From NCBI RefSeq assembly GCF_900105925.1, contig NZ_LT629791.1, forward strand, positions 6,542,001 to 6,606,000: 64,000 nucleotides of DNA, read 5' to 3'. This stretch comes from Jiangella alkaliphila (GTDB lineage: Bacteria > Actinomycetota > Actinomycetes > Jiangellales > Jiangellaceae). This document shows positions 16,537 to 25,264 of the stretch, piece by piece (position 1 is the first letter of the stretch; the number at the start of each line of letters is the position of its first letter). Below the pieces are notes generated by a model. It was not told the origin of the DNA. It made no database searches and saw only the letters and a list, made by a program, of their open reading frames with translations. The translations under genes were made by a program, and so were the position numbers.

Positions 16537-17096
16537 TCGATCGGTCCGGGACGCCGGAGCAGTGGGACGATCTGGTCCTGGCCCGGCGCGCGGGGCTCGG
16601 CGACCGGGTGGCCTTCGGTGTCATCGCACGGCGGCACGGCCCGGTCATGTACCGATTCGCCCGCCGGGTGCTGCTCGACGACGGTGACGCCGAGGAGGCG
16701 GTGCAGGACGCGCTGCTCGCGGCGTGGCGGCACCTGGGCGATTTCCGAGGCGCCGCGGCGCTGCGCAGCTGGCTGTTGCGGCTGACGCTGAACAAAGCGC
16801 ACAACGTGCGGCGCAAACGGCGTCCGGTCCCGCTGGCGGCCGGCGAGCACGAGACCCTGGTCGACGTCGTCGGCGATCCCGCCCGTGGCATCATCGAGAA
16901 CGAGCTGGTCGCCGCCCTCGACGACGCTCTGGCGAGTCTGCCGGAGCCGCAGCGGGTGGCCTGGCTGCTCCGCGAGGTCGACGAACTCACCTACGAGGAG
17001 ATCGCCGAGATCATGCACACCTCACGCGACGTCGTCCGCGGGCTGCTGCACCGCGCCCGGCGGCGGCTCGCGGAGAGGCTGGCCGCATGGCGCTGA
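16533..17096 (+). CDS. ECF-type RNA polymerase sigma factor
   Basis: A 187-residue sigma-70 family protein. Region 2 spans about 25-90 (FGVIARRHGPVMYRFARRVL, DAEEAVQDALLAAWRHLGDF). Region 4 spans about 125-185 (LASLPEPQRVAWLLREVDEL, TYEEIAEIMHTSRDVVRGLL). There is no region 3 and no visible anti-sigma partner. The GTG start has no clear ribosome binding site and lies within an inverted repeat, so a leaderless transcript is possible. Divergent from the Asp23 operon, it is a candidate regulator of it. Confidence 0.88.
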   Translation: MIDRSGTPEQWDDLVLARRAGLGDRVAFGVIARRHGPVMYRFARRVLLDDGDAEEAVQDALLAAWRHLGDFRGAAALRSWLLRLTLNKAHNVRRKRRPVPLAAGEHETLVDVVGDPARGIIENELVAALDDALASLPEPQRVAWLLREVDELTYEEIAEIMHTSRDVVRGLLHRARRRLAERLAAWR

Positions 17097-17560
17097 CCTC
17101 CGGCTCCGGCAACGGCCACGATGGTCGCGACGGTCCCGACCCCGGTTCCGCCGTCGTCGACCGCGCCGCGTCCGCCCTGCGCGCCTACACCGACCACGGC
17201 TGGACGGCCGCGTCGCCGCGGATCCTGCAGTCCGTCCTCGCCGCCACCCGCCGGTCCCGGCCGGTGCGCGCCCGCGACGACGCCGGCGACCTCCACGTCA
17301 GCGACCAGGTGATCACGACCTACCTCCAGGCGGCGGTCGACGAGGTCGACGGCGTACAGGCGACCCACATCCGGCTGGAGCTCGACGGCGACCTCCTCAC
17401 GGCGCTGCGGATCACCGTCACCGTCCGCTACCCGGAACCCGTCCACCCGCTCGCCGAGTCCGTCCGGCATGCCTCGCACGAGACCATCCGGTCCGTCCTC
17501 GGCTCGGCCCTTCCGCTGAGCCGCATCTCGATCCACATCGGCGACGTCGACCCCCCGTGA
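17087..17560 (+). CDS. Asp23-like protein cotranscribed with the sigma factor
   Basis: A 157-residue protein whose ATG (17087) overlaps the sigma factor gene by 10 bases. The last 90 residues follow the Asp23 pattern (LHVSDQVITTYLQAAVDEV, LTALRITVTVRYPEPVHPLA, ISIHIGDVDPP). No membrane segment or anti-sigma motif is visible. By position it may modulate the sigma factor or be one more Asp23-layer protein. Confidence 0.6.
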   Translation: MALTSGSGNGHDGRDGPDPGSAVVDRAASALRAYTDHGWTAASPRILQSVLAATRRSRPVRARDDAGDLHVSDQVITTYLQAAVDEVDGVQATHIRLELDGDLLTALRITVTVRYPEPVHPLAESVRHASHETIRSVLGSALPLSRISIHIGDVDPP

Positions 17561-17626
17561 TCGGGGCAGCCGGTCGCGGCCAGCCAGACCGGTCGCTCGT
17601 CGTCCACGACGGCGTCCGTGGTCACC

Positions 17627-18184
17627 TCACACGGGATCGAAGTCGAACGCCGGGAGGCCGTCGAGGCTGGTCAGGTTCTTCTTGCGGCGGTACTCGACCC
17701 GCCCGTCGGTGCCCTTGCGCTCCATGTGGGCCGGCAGCAGGTCGCGCTCGCCCACGTAGTCCATGAACGGGACGCCGTAGCCGCAGGAGTCGGACACCCG
17801 GTGCACGTCGACGACGATGACCGCGCGGGCGCCGCGGCGCTCCGGGAACAGCTCGACGAGCTCAGCGAATTCTTCGGAGTAGAGCGTGACGAACCGGCCG
17901 GTGCCGTGCAGCCGCACGACGTTCGGCGGGCCGGTGAAGGCGCAGAACATCAGCGTGATGCGGCCGTTCTCGCGCAGGTGCGCGATGGTCTCGGCGCCGC
18001 TGGCGGTGTAGTCGAGATAGGCGACGGTGTGCTCGTCGATCACCACGAAGGAGCCGCCGATGCCCTTCGGCGACACGTTGACGTGACCGTCCGGCCCGGC
18101 CGGCGCCGTGGCCACGAAGAACACCTGTTGCGCCTCGATGAACTCGCGGAGCCGGCCGCTGATCGATTCATGCACCTTGCCCAC
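17627..18184 (-). CDS. Pyridoxamine 5'-phosphate oxidase-like flavin protein
   Basis: A 185-residue split-barrel protein opening [20 protein letters not shown], with the flavin-contact pattern [20 protein letters not shown] at about 22-41 and [19 protein letters not shown] near 77-95. This subgroup (DUF-type PPOX proteins of about 185 residues) is common in actinobacteria and may bind FMN or F420. The 66 bp between it and the Asp23-like gene hold nothing clear. Reaction unknown. Confidence 0.75.
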   Translation of the reverse strand: MGKVHESISGRLREFIEAQQVFFVATAPAGPDGHVNVSPKGIGGSFVVIDEHTVAYLDYTASGAETIAHLRENGRITLMFCAFTGPPNVVRLHGTGRFVTLYSEEFAELVELFPERRGARAVIVVDVHRVSDSCGYGVPFMDYVGERDLLPAHMERKGTDGRVEYRRKKNLTSLDGLPAFDFDPV

Positions 18185-18253
18185 GCCCGCACCCTACCCA
18201 CGCGGCCCGGCGGGCGCAGCGACGCCGATCACAGTGGCGCCGGGCGTGCAGTG

Positions 18254-18910
18254 TCACTGTTCGAGCACGAACCAGATGCCGACCGCGGGCTCGGCGCCGT
18301 CGTTGCGGTACGAGTGCGGCGTCGTGGAGTCGAACGAGACGGAGTCGCCGGCGGCCAGGTGGTGTTCGTCGAACCCGAGCGTCAGCACCAGCTCACCGCT
18401 CAGGACGTGCCCGTACTCCGTGCCCGAGTGCCGCATGAGCAGCCCGGCGCTCGACGACGACGAGCCGCCCGGCTGGTACGTGATGCGCAGGAAGTCGGTG
18501 TGGACGTCGGGCACCTGGCCGAGCAGCTCCCAGGTGACGCCGGAGTCGAGCGTCAGCACCTCGCGCTCGGCGGCCCGGACCACGGGCCCGATGCGGCGGC
18601 GGGCCGCGCCGAGCGCCTGCAACGCGCTGATCGTCTCCGGTGCGGACGCCGGTGCGGACGCCGGCGCCGAGACCGACGCCGCCGGCTCTGCAGGCACCTG
18701 CGCGAAGATGTCCTCGACCGAGATGCCCAGCGCCGTCGTGATGGCGTACAGCGTGCTCACCGACGGCTGGCTCTTCTCGGTCTCGATCTGCGAGATCAGG
18801 CTCGCCGACACCCCGATCTCGCGGGCCAGCGCGCGGGCGCTGACGCCCTTGCGCAGCCGTTCCTGGCGGATGCGCTCGCCGATCGGGGGCACCACCGACG
18901 CGTTCACCAT
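18254..18910 (-). CDS. XRE-cupin transcriptional regulator
   Basis: A 218-residue protein from the ATG at 18910; a longer frame to 18982 would run into the divergent promoter. The N-terminal XRE helix-turn-helix is [20 protein letters not shown] and [20 protein letters not shown] (about residues 11-60). An Ala/Ser/Pro linker leads to a C-terminal cupin ([20 protein letters not shown] near 165-185). XRE-cupin regulators usually sense the substrate of the adjacent catabolic genes. Here it diverges from the seven-gene operon beginning at 19012. Confidence 0.88.
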   Translation of the reverse strand: MVNASVVPPIGERIRQERLRKGVSARALAREIGVSASLISQIETEKSQPSVSTLYAITTALGISVEDIFAQVPAEPAASVSAPASAPASAPETISALQALGAARRRIGPVVRAAEREVLTLDSGVTWELLGQVPDVHTDFLRITYQPGGSSSSSAGLLMRHSGTEYGHVLSGELVLTLGFDEHHLAAGDSVSFDSTTPHSYRNDGAEPAVGIWFVLEQ

Positions 18911-18967
18911 GACTGTGCATTTTAGCGGGTTGACGTCCAGCCTCGGCTCCGCTTCACTCAGATGATA

Positions 18968-18983
18968 AGTGTGATTGAACACT
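18968..18983. promoter_or_regulatory. Short dyad between the XRE-cupin gene and the catabolic operon
   Basis: AGTGT (18968-18972) and ACACT (18979-18983) form a 5-bp dyad with 6-bp spacing in the 101-bp divergent region, 28 bp before the M24 gene start. It is the best candidate site for the adjacent regulator, but it is short. Confidence 0.35.
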
Positions 18984-19011
18984 CCGAAAGTCGGAGAGGG
19001 GTGCCGCGCCG

Positions 19012-20325
19012 ATGCCGATCCGCACCTACGGACCCAACGCGGTCGACTGGGAGACCCGCATCGACCTCGACCGGCTGCGCCGCGAACGGCTCGACCGGCT
19101 GCGCGCCGCGCTGGAGCGCTCCGAGCTCGGCGCGCTGCTGGCCTTCGACTTCGCCAACATCCGGTACATGACGTCGACGCACATCGGGACGTGGGCGATC
19201 GACAAGCTGATCCGGTTCGCGCTGCTGCCCCGCGGCGGCGAGCCCATCGTGTGGGACTTCGGCTCGGCCGCCCGGCACCACCAGCTGTACAACCCGTGGC
19301 TCGACGGCGCGAACCGGGCCCGCGCGGGCATCTCGACGCTGCGCGGCGCGTTCCACCCGGGCGCCGGCATCGCGGACGACGTCGCCGGCAAGATCGCCCG
19401 GGTGCTGGCCGAGCACGGCCTCCAGGACGCGCCGCTGGGCGTCGACCTCGCCGAGATGCCGGTCCTCGCCGCCCTCGCGAGCCACCAGGTCGACGTCGTC
19501 GACGGCCAGCAGGTGTTCCTCGACGCCCGCCGCATCAAGACGGCCGACGAGATCGCGCTGCTGGCGCACGCCGCGTCGATGGTCGACGCCGCCTACGACG
19601 AGCTGTACGGGTTCCTGCGCCCGGGCGTACGCGAGAACGAGTGCGTCGGCGTCGTCAGCAAGGTGCTCTACGACCTCGGCAGCGAGTACGTCGAGGGCGT
19701 CAACGCGATCTCCGGCGAACGCTGCTCGCCACACCCGCACGTCTACAGCGACCGCATCGTCCGGCCCGGCGACCCCGCGTTCTTCGACATCCTGCACAGC
19801 TACAACGGCTACCGGACCTGCTACTACCGCACGTTCGCCGTCGGCAGCGCGTCCGTCGCCCAGCGCGACGCCTACACCCGCTGCCGCGAGTTCATCGACC
19901 ACGCGATCGCCGAGGTCAAGCCCGGTGCGACGACGGCCGACATCGTGTCGCTGTGGCCGCGGGCGGACGAGTTCGGCTTCCCCGACGAGGAGGCGGCGTT
20001 CGCGCTGCAGTACGGCCACGGCGTCGGGCTGTCGATCTGGGAGAAGCCGATCTTCTCCCGGCTGGTGTCTCTGGACCACCCCGAGGTGCTGGAGGAGGGG
20101 ATGGTCTTCGCGCTCGAGACGTACTGGCCGGCCGCCGACGGCTGGTCCGCCGCCCGCATCGAGGAGGAGGTCGTGGTGACGGCCGACGGCTGCGAGGTCA
20201 TCACCAAGTTCCCGGCCGAGGAACTGCTGGTCGCCGGCCGCAAGTACTGGACCGTCGGCGGCGAGCTGAGCACGCTGCGCGAGTCGCAGTCGCACCTCAA
20301 CACCACCAACGGGGCGGCCGGATGA
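19012..20325 (+). CDS. M24-fold (creatinase/prolidase-like) protein with an altered metal site
   Basis: A 437-residue protein with an N-terminal creatinase-like domain (about 1-170) and a C-terminal pita-bread domain (about 175-410). Expected metal ligands are Asp in PAFFDILHSY, His in YGHGVGLSIWEK, Glu in MVFALETYWP and Glu in IEEEVVVTADG. The second Asp, 11 residues after the first, is Cys (GYRTCYYRTF). The family includes peptidases, creatinase, ectoine hydrolase and the lyase DddP, so peptidase activity should not be assumed. First gene of the operon, overlapping the next by 4 bases. Confidence 0.8.
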   Translation: MPIRTYGPNAVDWETRIDLDRLRRERLDRLRAALERSELGALLAFDFANIRYMTSTHIGTWAIDKLIRFALLPRGGEPIVWDFGSAARHHQLYNPWLDGANRARAGISTLRGAFHPGAGIADDVAGKIARVLAEHGLQDAPLGVDLAEMPVLAALASHQVDVVDGQQVFLDARRIKTADEIALLAHAASMVDAAYDELYGFLRPGVRENECVGVVSKVLYDLGSEYVEGVNAISGERCSPHPHVYSDRIVRPGDPAFFDILHSYNGYRTCYYRTFAVGSASVAQRDAYTRCREFIDHAIAEVKPGATTADIVSLWPRADEFGFPDEEAAFALQYGHGVGLSIWEKPIFSRLVSLDHPEVLEEGMVFALETYWPAADGWSAARIEEEVVVTADGCEVITKFPAEELLVAGRKYWTVGGELSTLRESQSHLNTTNGAAG

Positions 20326-21311
20326 CGGAGACGACGACGGCGACCGGTCTGCTGGAGCTGCACGAGACGATGGCGGTGATCCGCGCGACGGAGAAGGCCG
20401 CGCACGACCTGTTCATGTCCGGCCTGGTCAAGGGGACGACGCACCTGGCCGCCGGGCACGAGGCGGTCGCCGTCGGGGCCCGTGCGGCGCTGCGCGACGG
20501 CGACTACGCGTTCGCCACCTACCGCGGCCACCACCACGCCATCGCCTGGGGCGCCACGCCCGAGGAGTGCCTGGCCGAGCTGATGCAGCGCTCGACCGGG
20601 CTGAACAAGGGCAAGGGCGGCTCCATGCACCTGACGAAGGCCGCGACCGGCATGCTCGGCTCGTACGCGATCGTCGGCGCGCACCTGCCGATGGCCGTCG
20701 GCGCCGCGTGGTCGGCCCGGCTGCGCGGCTCCGGCCAGGTGGCGGTCGCGTTCTTCGGCGACGGCGCCACCAACATCGGGGCGTTCCACGAGGCGCTGAA
20801 CCTCGCCGCGGTGTGGCGGCTGCCGGTCCTGTTCGTCTGCGAGAACAACTTCTACATGGAGTACACGCCGATCGCCTCCGTCACGGCGACGGAGCACCCG
20901 GCGGCCGGGCGGGCGCCGTCGTACGGCCTGCCCGCCGAGGTCGTCGACGGCAATGACGTGGTGACGGTGCGCGACGCCGTCGCCCGCGCGGCGAAGCGGG
21001 CCCGCGCGGGCGACGGGCCCACCGTGCTGGAGGCGCACACCTACCGGCACTACGGCCACAGCCGCACCGACCCGGCGAAGTACCGGCCCGACGGCGAGCT
21101 GGAGCGCTGGCTGGAACGCGACCCGCTGACGGTGTCCGCCGCCCGGCTGCGCGCGACCGGCACCGGCGACGACGAGATCGCGGCGGCCGAGGACCGCGCG
21201 GCAGCCGTCGTCGACGCGGCGATCGCGGCCGCCGAGGCCGCACCGCCGGCCGACCTGGCCGAGGCGTTCACCGACGTCTGGGCGGACGGGGGCTCCGCAT
21301 GGCGGACGTAG
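20322..21311 (+). CDS. Thiamine-dependent 2-oxoacid/acetoin dehydrogenase E1, alpha subunit
   Basis: A 329-residue subunit with the thiamine diphosphate motif running from GDGATNIGAFHEALNLAAVW to CENN (about residues 146-175). The phosphorylation-loop-like region YRHYGHSRTDPAKYR lies near 242. Size and motifs match E1 alpha of pyruvate, branched-chain or acetoin dehydrogenase. It overlaps the M24 gene in ATGA and the beta gene by 13 bases. No E2 or E3 gene lies in the operon, so it must borrow them or act as a stand-alone decarboxylase. Confidence 0.88.
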   Translation: MTETTTATGLLELHETMAVIRATEKAAHDLFMSGLVKGTTHLAAGHEAVAVGARAALRDGDYAFATYRGHHHAIAWGATPEECLAELMQRSTGLNKGKGGSMHLTKAATGMLGSYAIVGAHLPMAVGAAWSARLRGSGQVAVAFFGDGATNIGAFHEALNLAAVWRLPVLFVCENNFYMEYTPIASVTATEHPAAGRAPSYGLPAEVVDGNDVVTVRDAVARAAKRARAGDGPTVLEAHTYRHYGHSRTDPAKYRPDGELERWLERDPLTVSAARLRATGTGDDEIAAAEDRAAAVVDAAIAAAEAAPPADLAEAFTDVWADGGSAWRT

Positions 21312-22279
21312 TCACCTACCGGGAGTCCGTCGCCGAGGGCATCGCCCGCGAGATGCGCCGCGACCCGTCCGTCGTCTGCCTGGGCGAGGACATCGGCGCA
21401 GCCGGCGGCGTCTTCAAGACCACCGTCGGCCTGTTCGAGGAGTTCGGCCCGGAGCGGGTCTGGGACACCCCGATCTCCGAGCAGGCCATCGTCGGCGCAG
21501 CCATGGGCGCGGCGATGACCGGCATGCGCCCGGTCGCCGAGATCATGTTCAGCGACTTCCTGGCCTGCTGCTGGGACTACCTCGCCAACGAGATCCCGAA
21601 GGTCCGCTACATGACCGGCGGGCAGGTGACGGTGCCGCTGGTGGTCCGGACGGCGAACGGCGGCGGGCTGGGCTTCGGCGCGCAGCACTCGCAGGCGGTG
21701 GAGAACTGGGCGCTCGCCGTCCCCGGCCTGAAGATCGCCGCGCCGTCGACGCCGGCCGACGTCGTCGGGCTGATGGCCAGCGCGATCCGCAGCGACGACC
21801 CGGTCGTGTTCTTCGAGCACAAGGGGCTGCTGGCCGGCAAGGGGGCGCCGGCGCCCGACGGCCACGTCGTGCCGTTCGGCGAGGCGGCCGTGCTGCGCGA
21901 GGGCGGCGACGTCACGCTGGTGGCGCTCGCGTCGACGGTGCCGCTGGCGCTCGCCGCCGCGGACCGGCTGGCCGCCGAGGGCGTCGCGGCCGAGGTGCTG
22001 GACCTGCGCACGCTGATCCCGCTGGACGTCACGGCCGTGCTGCGCTCCGTCGAGCGCACGTCGCGGCTGGTCGTCGTCGAGGAGAACCCCTACCAGGGCG
22101 GCTGGGGCGGCACCGTCGTCTCCGTCGTCGCCGACGAGGGGTTCGAACTGCTGGACGCGCCGGTGAAGCGGGTGGCGGGGGCCAACGTGCCGCTGCCGTT
22201 CGCCGACGCGCTGGAGGACCAGGTGATCCCCACCGTGGACAAGGTGGTCGACGCCGCCCGGAGTCTCACGCACTACTGA
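21299..22279 (+). CDS. Thiamine-dependent dehydrogenase E1, beta subunit
   Basis: A 326-residue partner of the alpha subunit. It opens VTYRESVAEGIAREMRRDPS and carries the conserved LGEDIGAAGGVFKTT and DTPISEQAIVGAAMGAAMTG (about 25-75). A C-terminal transketolase-like domain contains VEENPYQGGWGGTVV. It forms the alpha2beta2 heterotetramer holding thiamine diphosphate at the interface. The start lies within the alpha gene, giving coupled translation. Confidence 0.9.
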   Translation: MADVVTYRESVAEGIAREMRRDPSVVCLGEDIGAAGGVFKTTVGLFEEFGPERVWDTPISEQAIVGAAMGAAMTGMRPVAEIMFSDFLACCWDYLANEIPKVRYMTGGQVTVPLVVRTANGGGLGFGAQHSQAVENWALAVPGLKIAAPSTPADVVGLMASAIRSDDPVVFFEHKGLLAGKGAPAPDGHVVPFGEAAVLREGGDVTLVALASTVPLALAAADRLAAEGVAAEVLDLRTLIPLDVTAVLRSVERTSRLVVVEENPYQGGWGGTVVSVVADEGFELLDAPVKRVAGANVPLPFADALEDQVIPTVDKVVDAARSLTHY

Positions 22280-22311
22280 AACCGTCAGCCATCGCAATGA
22301 AGGGATGGTCC

Positions 22312-23673
22312 ATGAGCACCCGACTCCTGCTCCGCAACGGCCACGTGATCAGCATGGACCCGGACATCGGCGACCTCGCCGGCGCCGACGTGCTGATCGA
22401 GGACGGCGCGATCCTCGCCGTCCAGCCCCGCATCGACGCCGATGCCGAGGTCATCGACGCCACCGGGCGCATCGTGATCCCCGGTTTCGTCGACAGCCAC
22501 CGGCACACCTGGGAGACGGCGATCCGCACCTGCGCGCCGAACGCCACCCTGGACGACTACTTCGTCGAGGTCCTCGACACGTTCGCGCCGCTCTACCGGC
22601 CCGACGACGTCTACGCGAGCAACCTGGCCGGCGCGCTGGAGTGCCTGAACGCCGGCATCACGACGCTGGTCGACTGGTCGCACATCAACAACACCGCCGA
22701 GCACCCCGACGCCGCGATCGCCGGGCTGACGGAGGCGGGGCTGCGGGCCCAGTACGCCTACGGCTCGGCCAACACGTCGCTGGCGACGTACTGGTTCAAC
22801 AGCGCCGAGGTGATCCCGGGCGACGACGTCCGGCGCATTCGGAGCAGGTACTTCTCCTCCGACGACGGCCTGCTCACCATGGGGCTGGCGACCCGCGGGC
22901 CGGGGTTCTGCCAGGACGACGTGGTCCGCGCCGAGTGGGCGCTGGCGCGCGAGGTCGGCATCCCGATCACCGTCCACGTCGCGATGGGCCGCCTCGCCGG
23001 CCGGTTCGCCATGGTCGAGCAGCTGGACCGGCTCGGCCTGCTCGCACCCGACACCACCTACGTGCACTGCTGCTACTTCAGCGACCACGAGTGGCGGCGG
23101 GTCGCCGACACCGGCGGCACCATCTCGATCGCCGCGCAAGTCGAGCTGCAGATGGGCCACGGCTGGCCGCCGGTCGCGAAGAGCTACCAGTTCGGCCTGC
23201 CGCCCAGCCTGTCCGTCGACGTCGTCACGACCGTGCCGGGCGACATGTTCACGCAGATGCGTGGCGCGTTCGGCGGCGAGCGGGCGCGCATCAACGCGAC
23301 CTCCTGGGAGGCCGACACCGTCGTGCCGGAGACCATGCCGACGGCGCGGCAGATGCTGGAGATGGCGACGATCAACGGCGCGCGGGTGGCCGGGCTGGAC
23401 GGCCGGACCGGCTCACTGACGCCGGGCAAGCGCGCCGACGTCGTGCTGATCGACGCGACGGCGCTCAACGTCGCCCCGGTGATGGACCCGGTGGCCGCGG
23501 TCGTGCTGGCCGCCGACGTCTCCAACGTCGAGACCGTCATCGTCGACGGCGTGGTCCGCAAGCGCGACGGCCGCCTGCTGGCCGACGCCGCGCGGGCCCG
23601 TGACCTCGTCGAGGCGGCCCGGGACCGGCTGGTCGCCGCGGCGGCGCAGCGCAGCGAGGCGGCCGCGGTATGA
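22312..23673 (+). CDS. Amidohydrolase of the ATZ/TRZ (cytosine deaminase-like) family
   Basis: A 453-residue metal hydrolase. The ATG at 22312 is chosen because GAAGGGA lies 7-12 bases upstream. Metal and catalytic residues appear in order: HxH in VDSHRHTWE (about residue 60), His in ITVHVAMG (about 222), His in YVHCCYFSDHEW (about 247), and Asp in SLSVDVVTT (about 303). The N- and C-terminal strands form the usual small beta domain. It should remove an amino or substituted-amino group, or open a ring, on an N-containing substrate. Confidence 0.85.
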   Translation: MSTRLLLRNGHVISMDPDIGDLAGADVLIEDGAILAVQPRIDADAEVIDATGRIVIPGFVDSHRHTWETAIRTCAPNATLDDYFVEVLDTFAPLYRPDDVYASNLAGALECLNAGITTLVDWSHINNTAEHPDAAIAGLTEAGLRAQYAYGSANTSLATYWFNSAEVIPGDDVRRIRSRYFSSDDGLLTMGLATRGPGFCQDDVVRAEWALAREVGIPITVHVAMGRLAGRFAMVEQLDRLGLLAPDTTYVHCCYFSDHEWRRVADTGGTISIAAQVELQMGHGWPPVAKSYQFGLPPSLSVDVVTTVPGDMFTQMRGAFGGERARINATSWEADTVVPETMPTARQMLEMATINGARVAGLDGRTGSLTPGKRADVVLIDATALNVAPVMDPVAAVVLAADVSNVETVIVDGVVRKRDGRLLADAARARDLVEAARDRLVAAAAQRSEAAAV

Positions 23674-24572
23674 CGGAGCGGCACCTGGTCCGGCGAGCGG
23701 GACAGGCCGGGTTCAGCGCACCCGCGGGCTGGGCCGCGGGCGCCACCGGCTACCGGCGGTGGACGGTCGTCGGCGAGGACGCCGGCGCCGTCCACACCGG
23801 GTTCGGCGTCTGCGAGCTCGACCCCGGCGGATCGGTGCCGGCGCACGTCCACTCGTTCGAGGAGAGCTTCCACGTGCTCTCCGGGTCGGCGGTCCTCACG
23901 ACGCCGGACGGCTCGTACCAGGTGTCCGAGGGCGACTACGGGGTGCTGCCGGTGGCGGTGCCGCACGCCTGGCGGGGCTCCGGCTCCGGTCCCGCGCGGT
24001 GGGCGGAGATGCAGGGGCCGCAGCCGCGCGACGCGTTCGACGGCGACACGTTCCTGGTGCCGGCCTTGGACGAGTCCCAGCCGGCGGTCACCGTCGACGT
24101 GCGTGACCCGCGCACGTACCGGTTCGGCACCATCCGGCCCGGGCACATGGACCCGGCGAAGCAGTCGCAGGACCTGCTCGCGGTCTCGGCCAGCATGCGC
24201 ACCGCGCTGCTCGTCTACGGCGGCATCAACGTCAAGCAGATGGTCGACAGCGACCTCGGCGCCGTCCTGACCACGATGTTCATGGTGCAGTACGATCCCG
24301 ACGGCGCGACCACCCCGCACGACCACCCGTTCGAGGAGACGTACCTCATCCTCGAGGGCACGGTCGAGGCGTCCTTCGACGGCCGGACGTACCTGCTCGA
24401 GGCCGGCGACGTCGCCTGGGCCGGGGTCGGCTGCCCGCACGCGTTCCGCAACGCCGGCGACGGCACGCTGCGCTGGCTGGAGACGCAGGCGCCGGCGCCG
24501 CCGCCGCGGTACTCGTACCGGTTCGCGCGCGACTGGAACCATCTGCGCGACGTCCTGGGAGGTTCGGCGTGA
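23670..24572 (+). CDS. Bicupin protein
   Basis: A 300-residue protein with two cupin domains. The first (about 50-110) has HVHSFEESFHVLSG, and the second (about 205-265) has PHDHPFEETYLILEGTVEAS. Both carry the HxH...E metal pattern. The layout recalls ureidoglycine aminohydrolase and other bicupin isomerases or dioxygenases, but no allantoin gene is nearby. It overlaps both neighbours by 4 bases. It probably acts on an intermediate of this pathway. Confidence 0.75.
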   Translation: MTERHLVRRAGQAGFSAPAGWAAGATGYRRWTVVGEDAGAVHTGFGVCELDPGGSVPAHVHSFEESFHVLSGSAVLTTPDGSYQVSEGDYGVLPVAVPHAWRGSGSGPARWAEMQGPQPRDAFDGDTFLVPALDESQPAVTVDVRDPRTYRFGTIRPGHMDPAKQSQDLLAVSASMRTALLVYGGINVKQMVDSDLGAVLTTMFMVQYDPDGATTPHDHPFEETYLILEGTVEASFDGRTYLLEAGDVAWAGVGCPHAFRNAGDGTLRWLETQAPAPPPRYSYRFARDWNHLRDVLGGSA

Positions 24573-25264
24573 GCACCATCGTGATCGTCGGGGGCACGTC
24601 CGGCATCGGGCTGGAGCTGGCCCGGCGGCGGGTCGCGACCGGCGACGACGTCGTCATCACCGGCCGCGACGGTTCGCGCTGTGCCGCGGTGGCCGCCGAG
24701 GTCGGGGCGCGCTGCCGCGGCGTCGCCGTCGAGCTGTCCGACCCGGACGCCATCGGCGCGGCGCTGTCCGGCGTGGACCGCGTCGATCACCTCGTCGTCG
24801 CCGCCATCGACCGCGACCAGAACACCGCCGCCGACTACTCCGTCGAGCGGGCGCTGCGCCTGGTGACGCTGAAGCTGGTCGGGTACACCGAGGTGGTGCA
24901 CGCGCTGCTGCCGCGCATGGCGCCCGACGGTGCCGTCGTGCTGTTCGGCGGGCTGGCCAAGGACCGGCCGTATCCGGGGTCGACGACGGTGTCGACGATC
25001 AACGGCGGCGTGATGGGCCTGGTGCACACGCTGGCGGTCGAGCTGGCGCCGCTGCGGGTCAACGCCGTCCACCCGGGCATCGTCGGCGACAGCCCGTTCT
25101 GGCAGGCCAAGCCGGCCGGGGTGCTCGACGGCTACATCGCGCGCACCCCGATCGGGCGCCTCGCGACCATGGCCGACGTCGCCGACTCGGTGGACTTCCT
25201 GCTGCGCAACCCGTCGATGAACGGCGTCAACCTCAACGTCGACGGCGGCTGGCTGCTGACGTGA
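24569..25264 (+). CDS. SDR-fold protein lacking the catalytic Tyr and Lys
   Basis: A 231-residue protein. The cofactor motif is GGTSGIG (about 8-14), and the fold continues through LVVAAIDRDQN and NAVHPGIVGDSPFW. Where active members have YxxxK, aligned by the following GLVHTLAVELAPLRVNAVHPG region, this one has Val and Asn (TVSTINGGVMGL, about 148-159). It may be a non-redox SDR (epimerase- or lyase-like) or a structural partner. It ends MNGVNLNVDGGW as usual. Overlaps both neighbours. Confidence 0.75.
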   Translation: MSTIVIVGGTSGIGLELARRRVATGDDVVITGRDGSRCAAVAAEVGARCRGVAVELSDPDAIGAALSGVDRVDHLVVAAIDRDQNTAADYSVERALRLVTLKLVGYTEVVHALLPRMAPDGAVVLFGGLAKDRPYPGSTTVSTINGGVMGLVHTLAVELAPLRVNAVHPGIVGDSPFWQAKPAGVLDGYIARTPIGRLATMADVADSVDFLLRNPSMNGVNLNVDGGWLLT

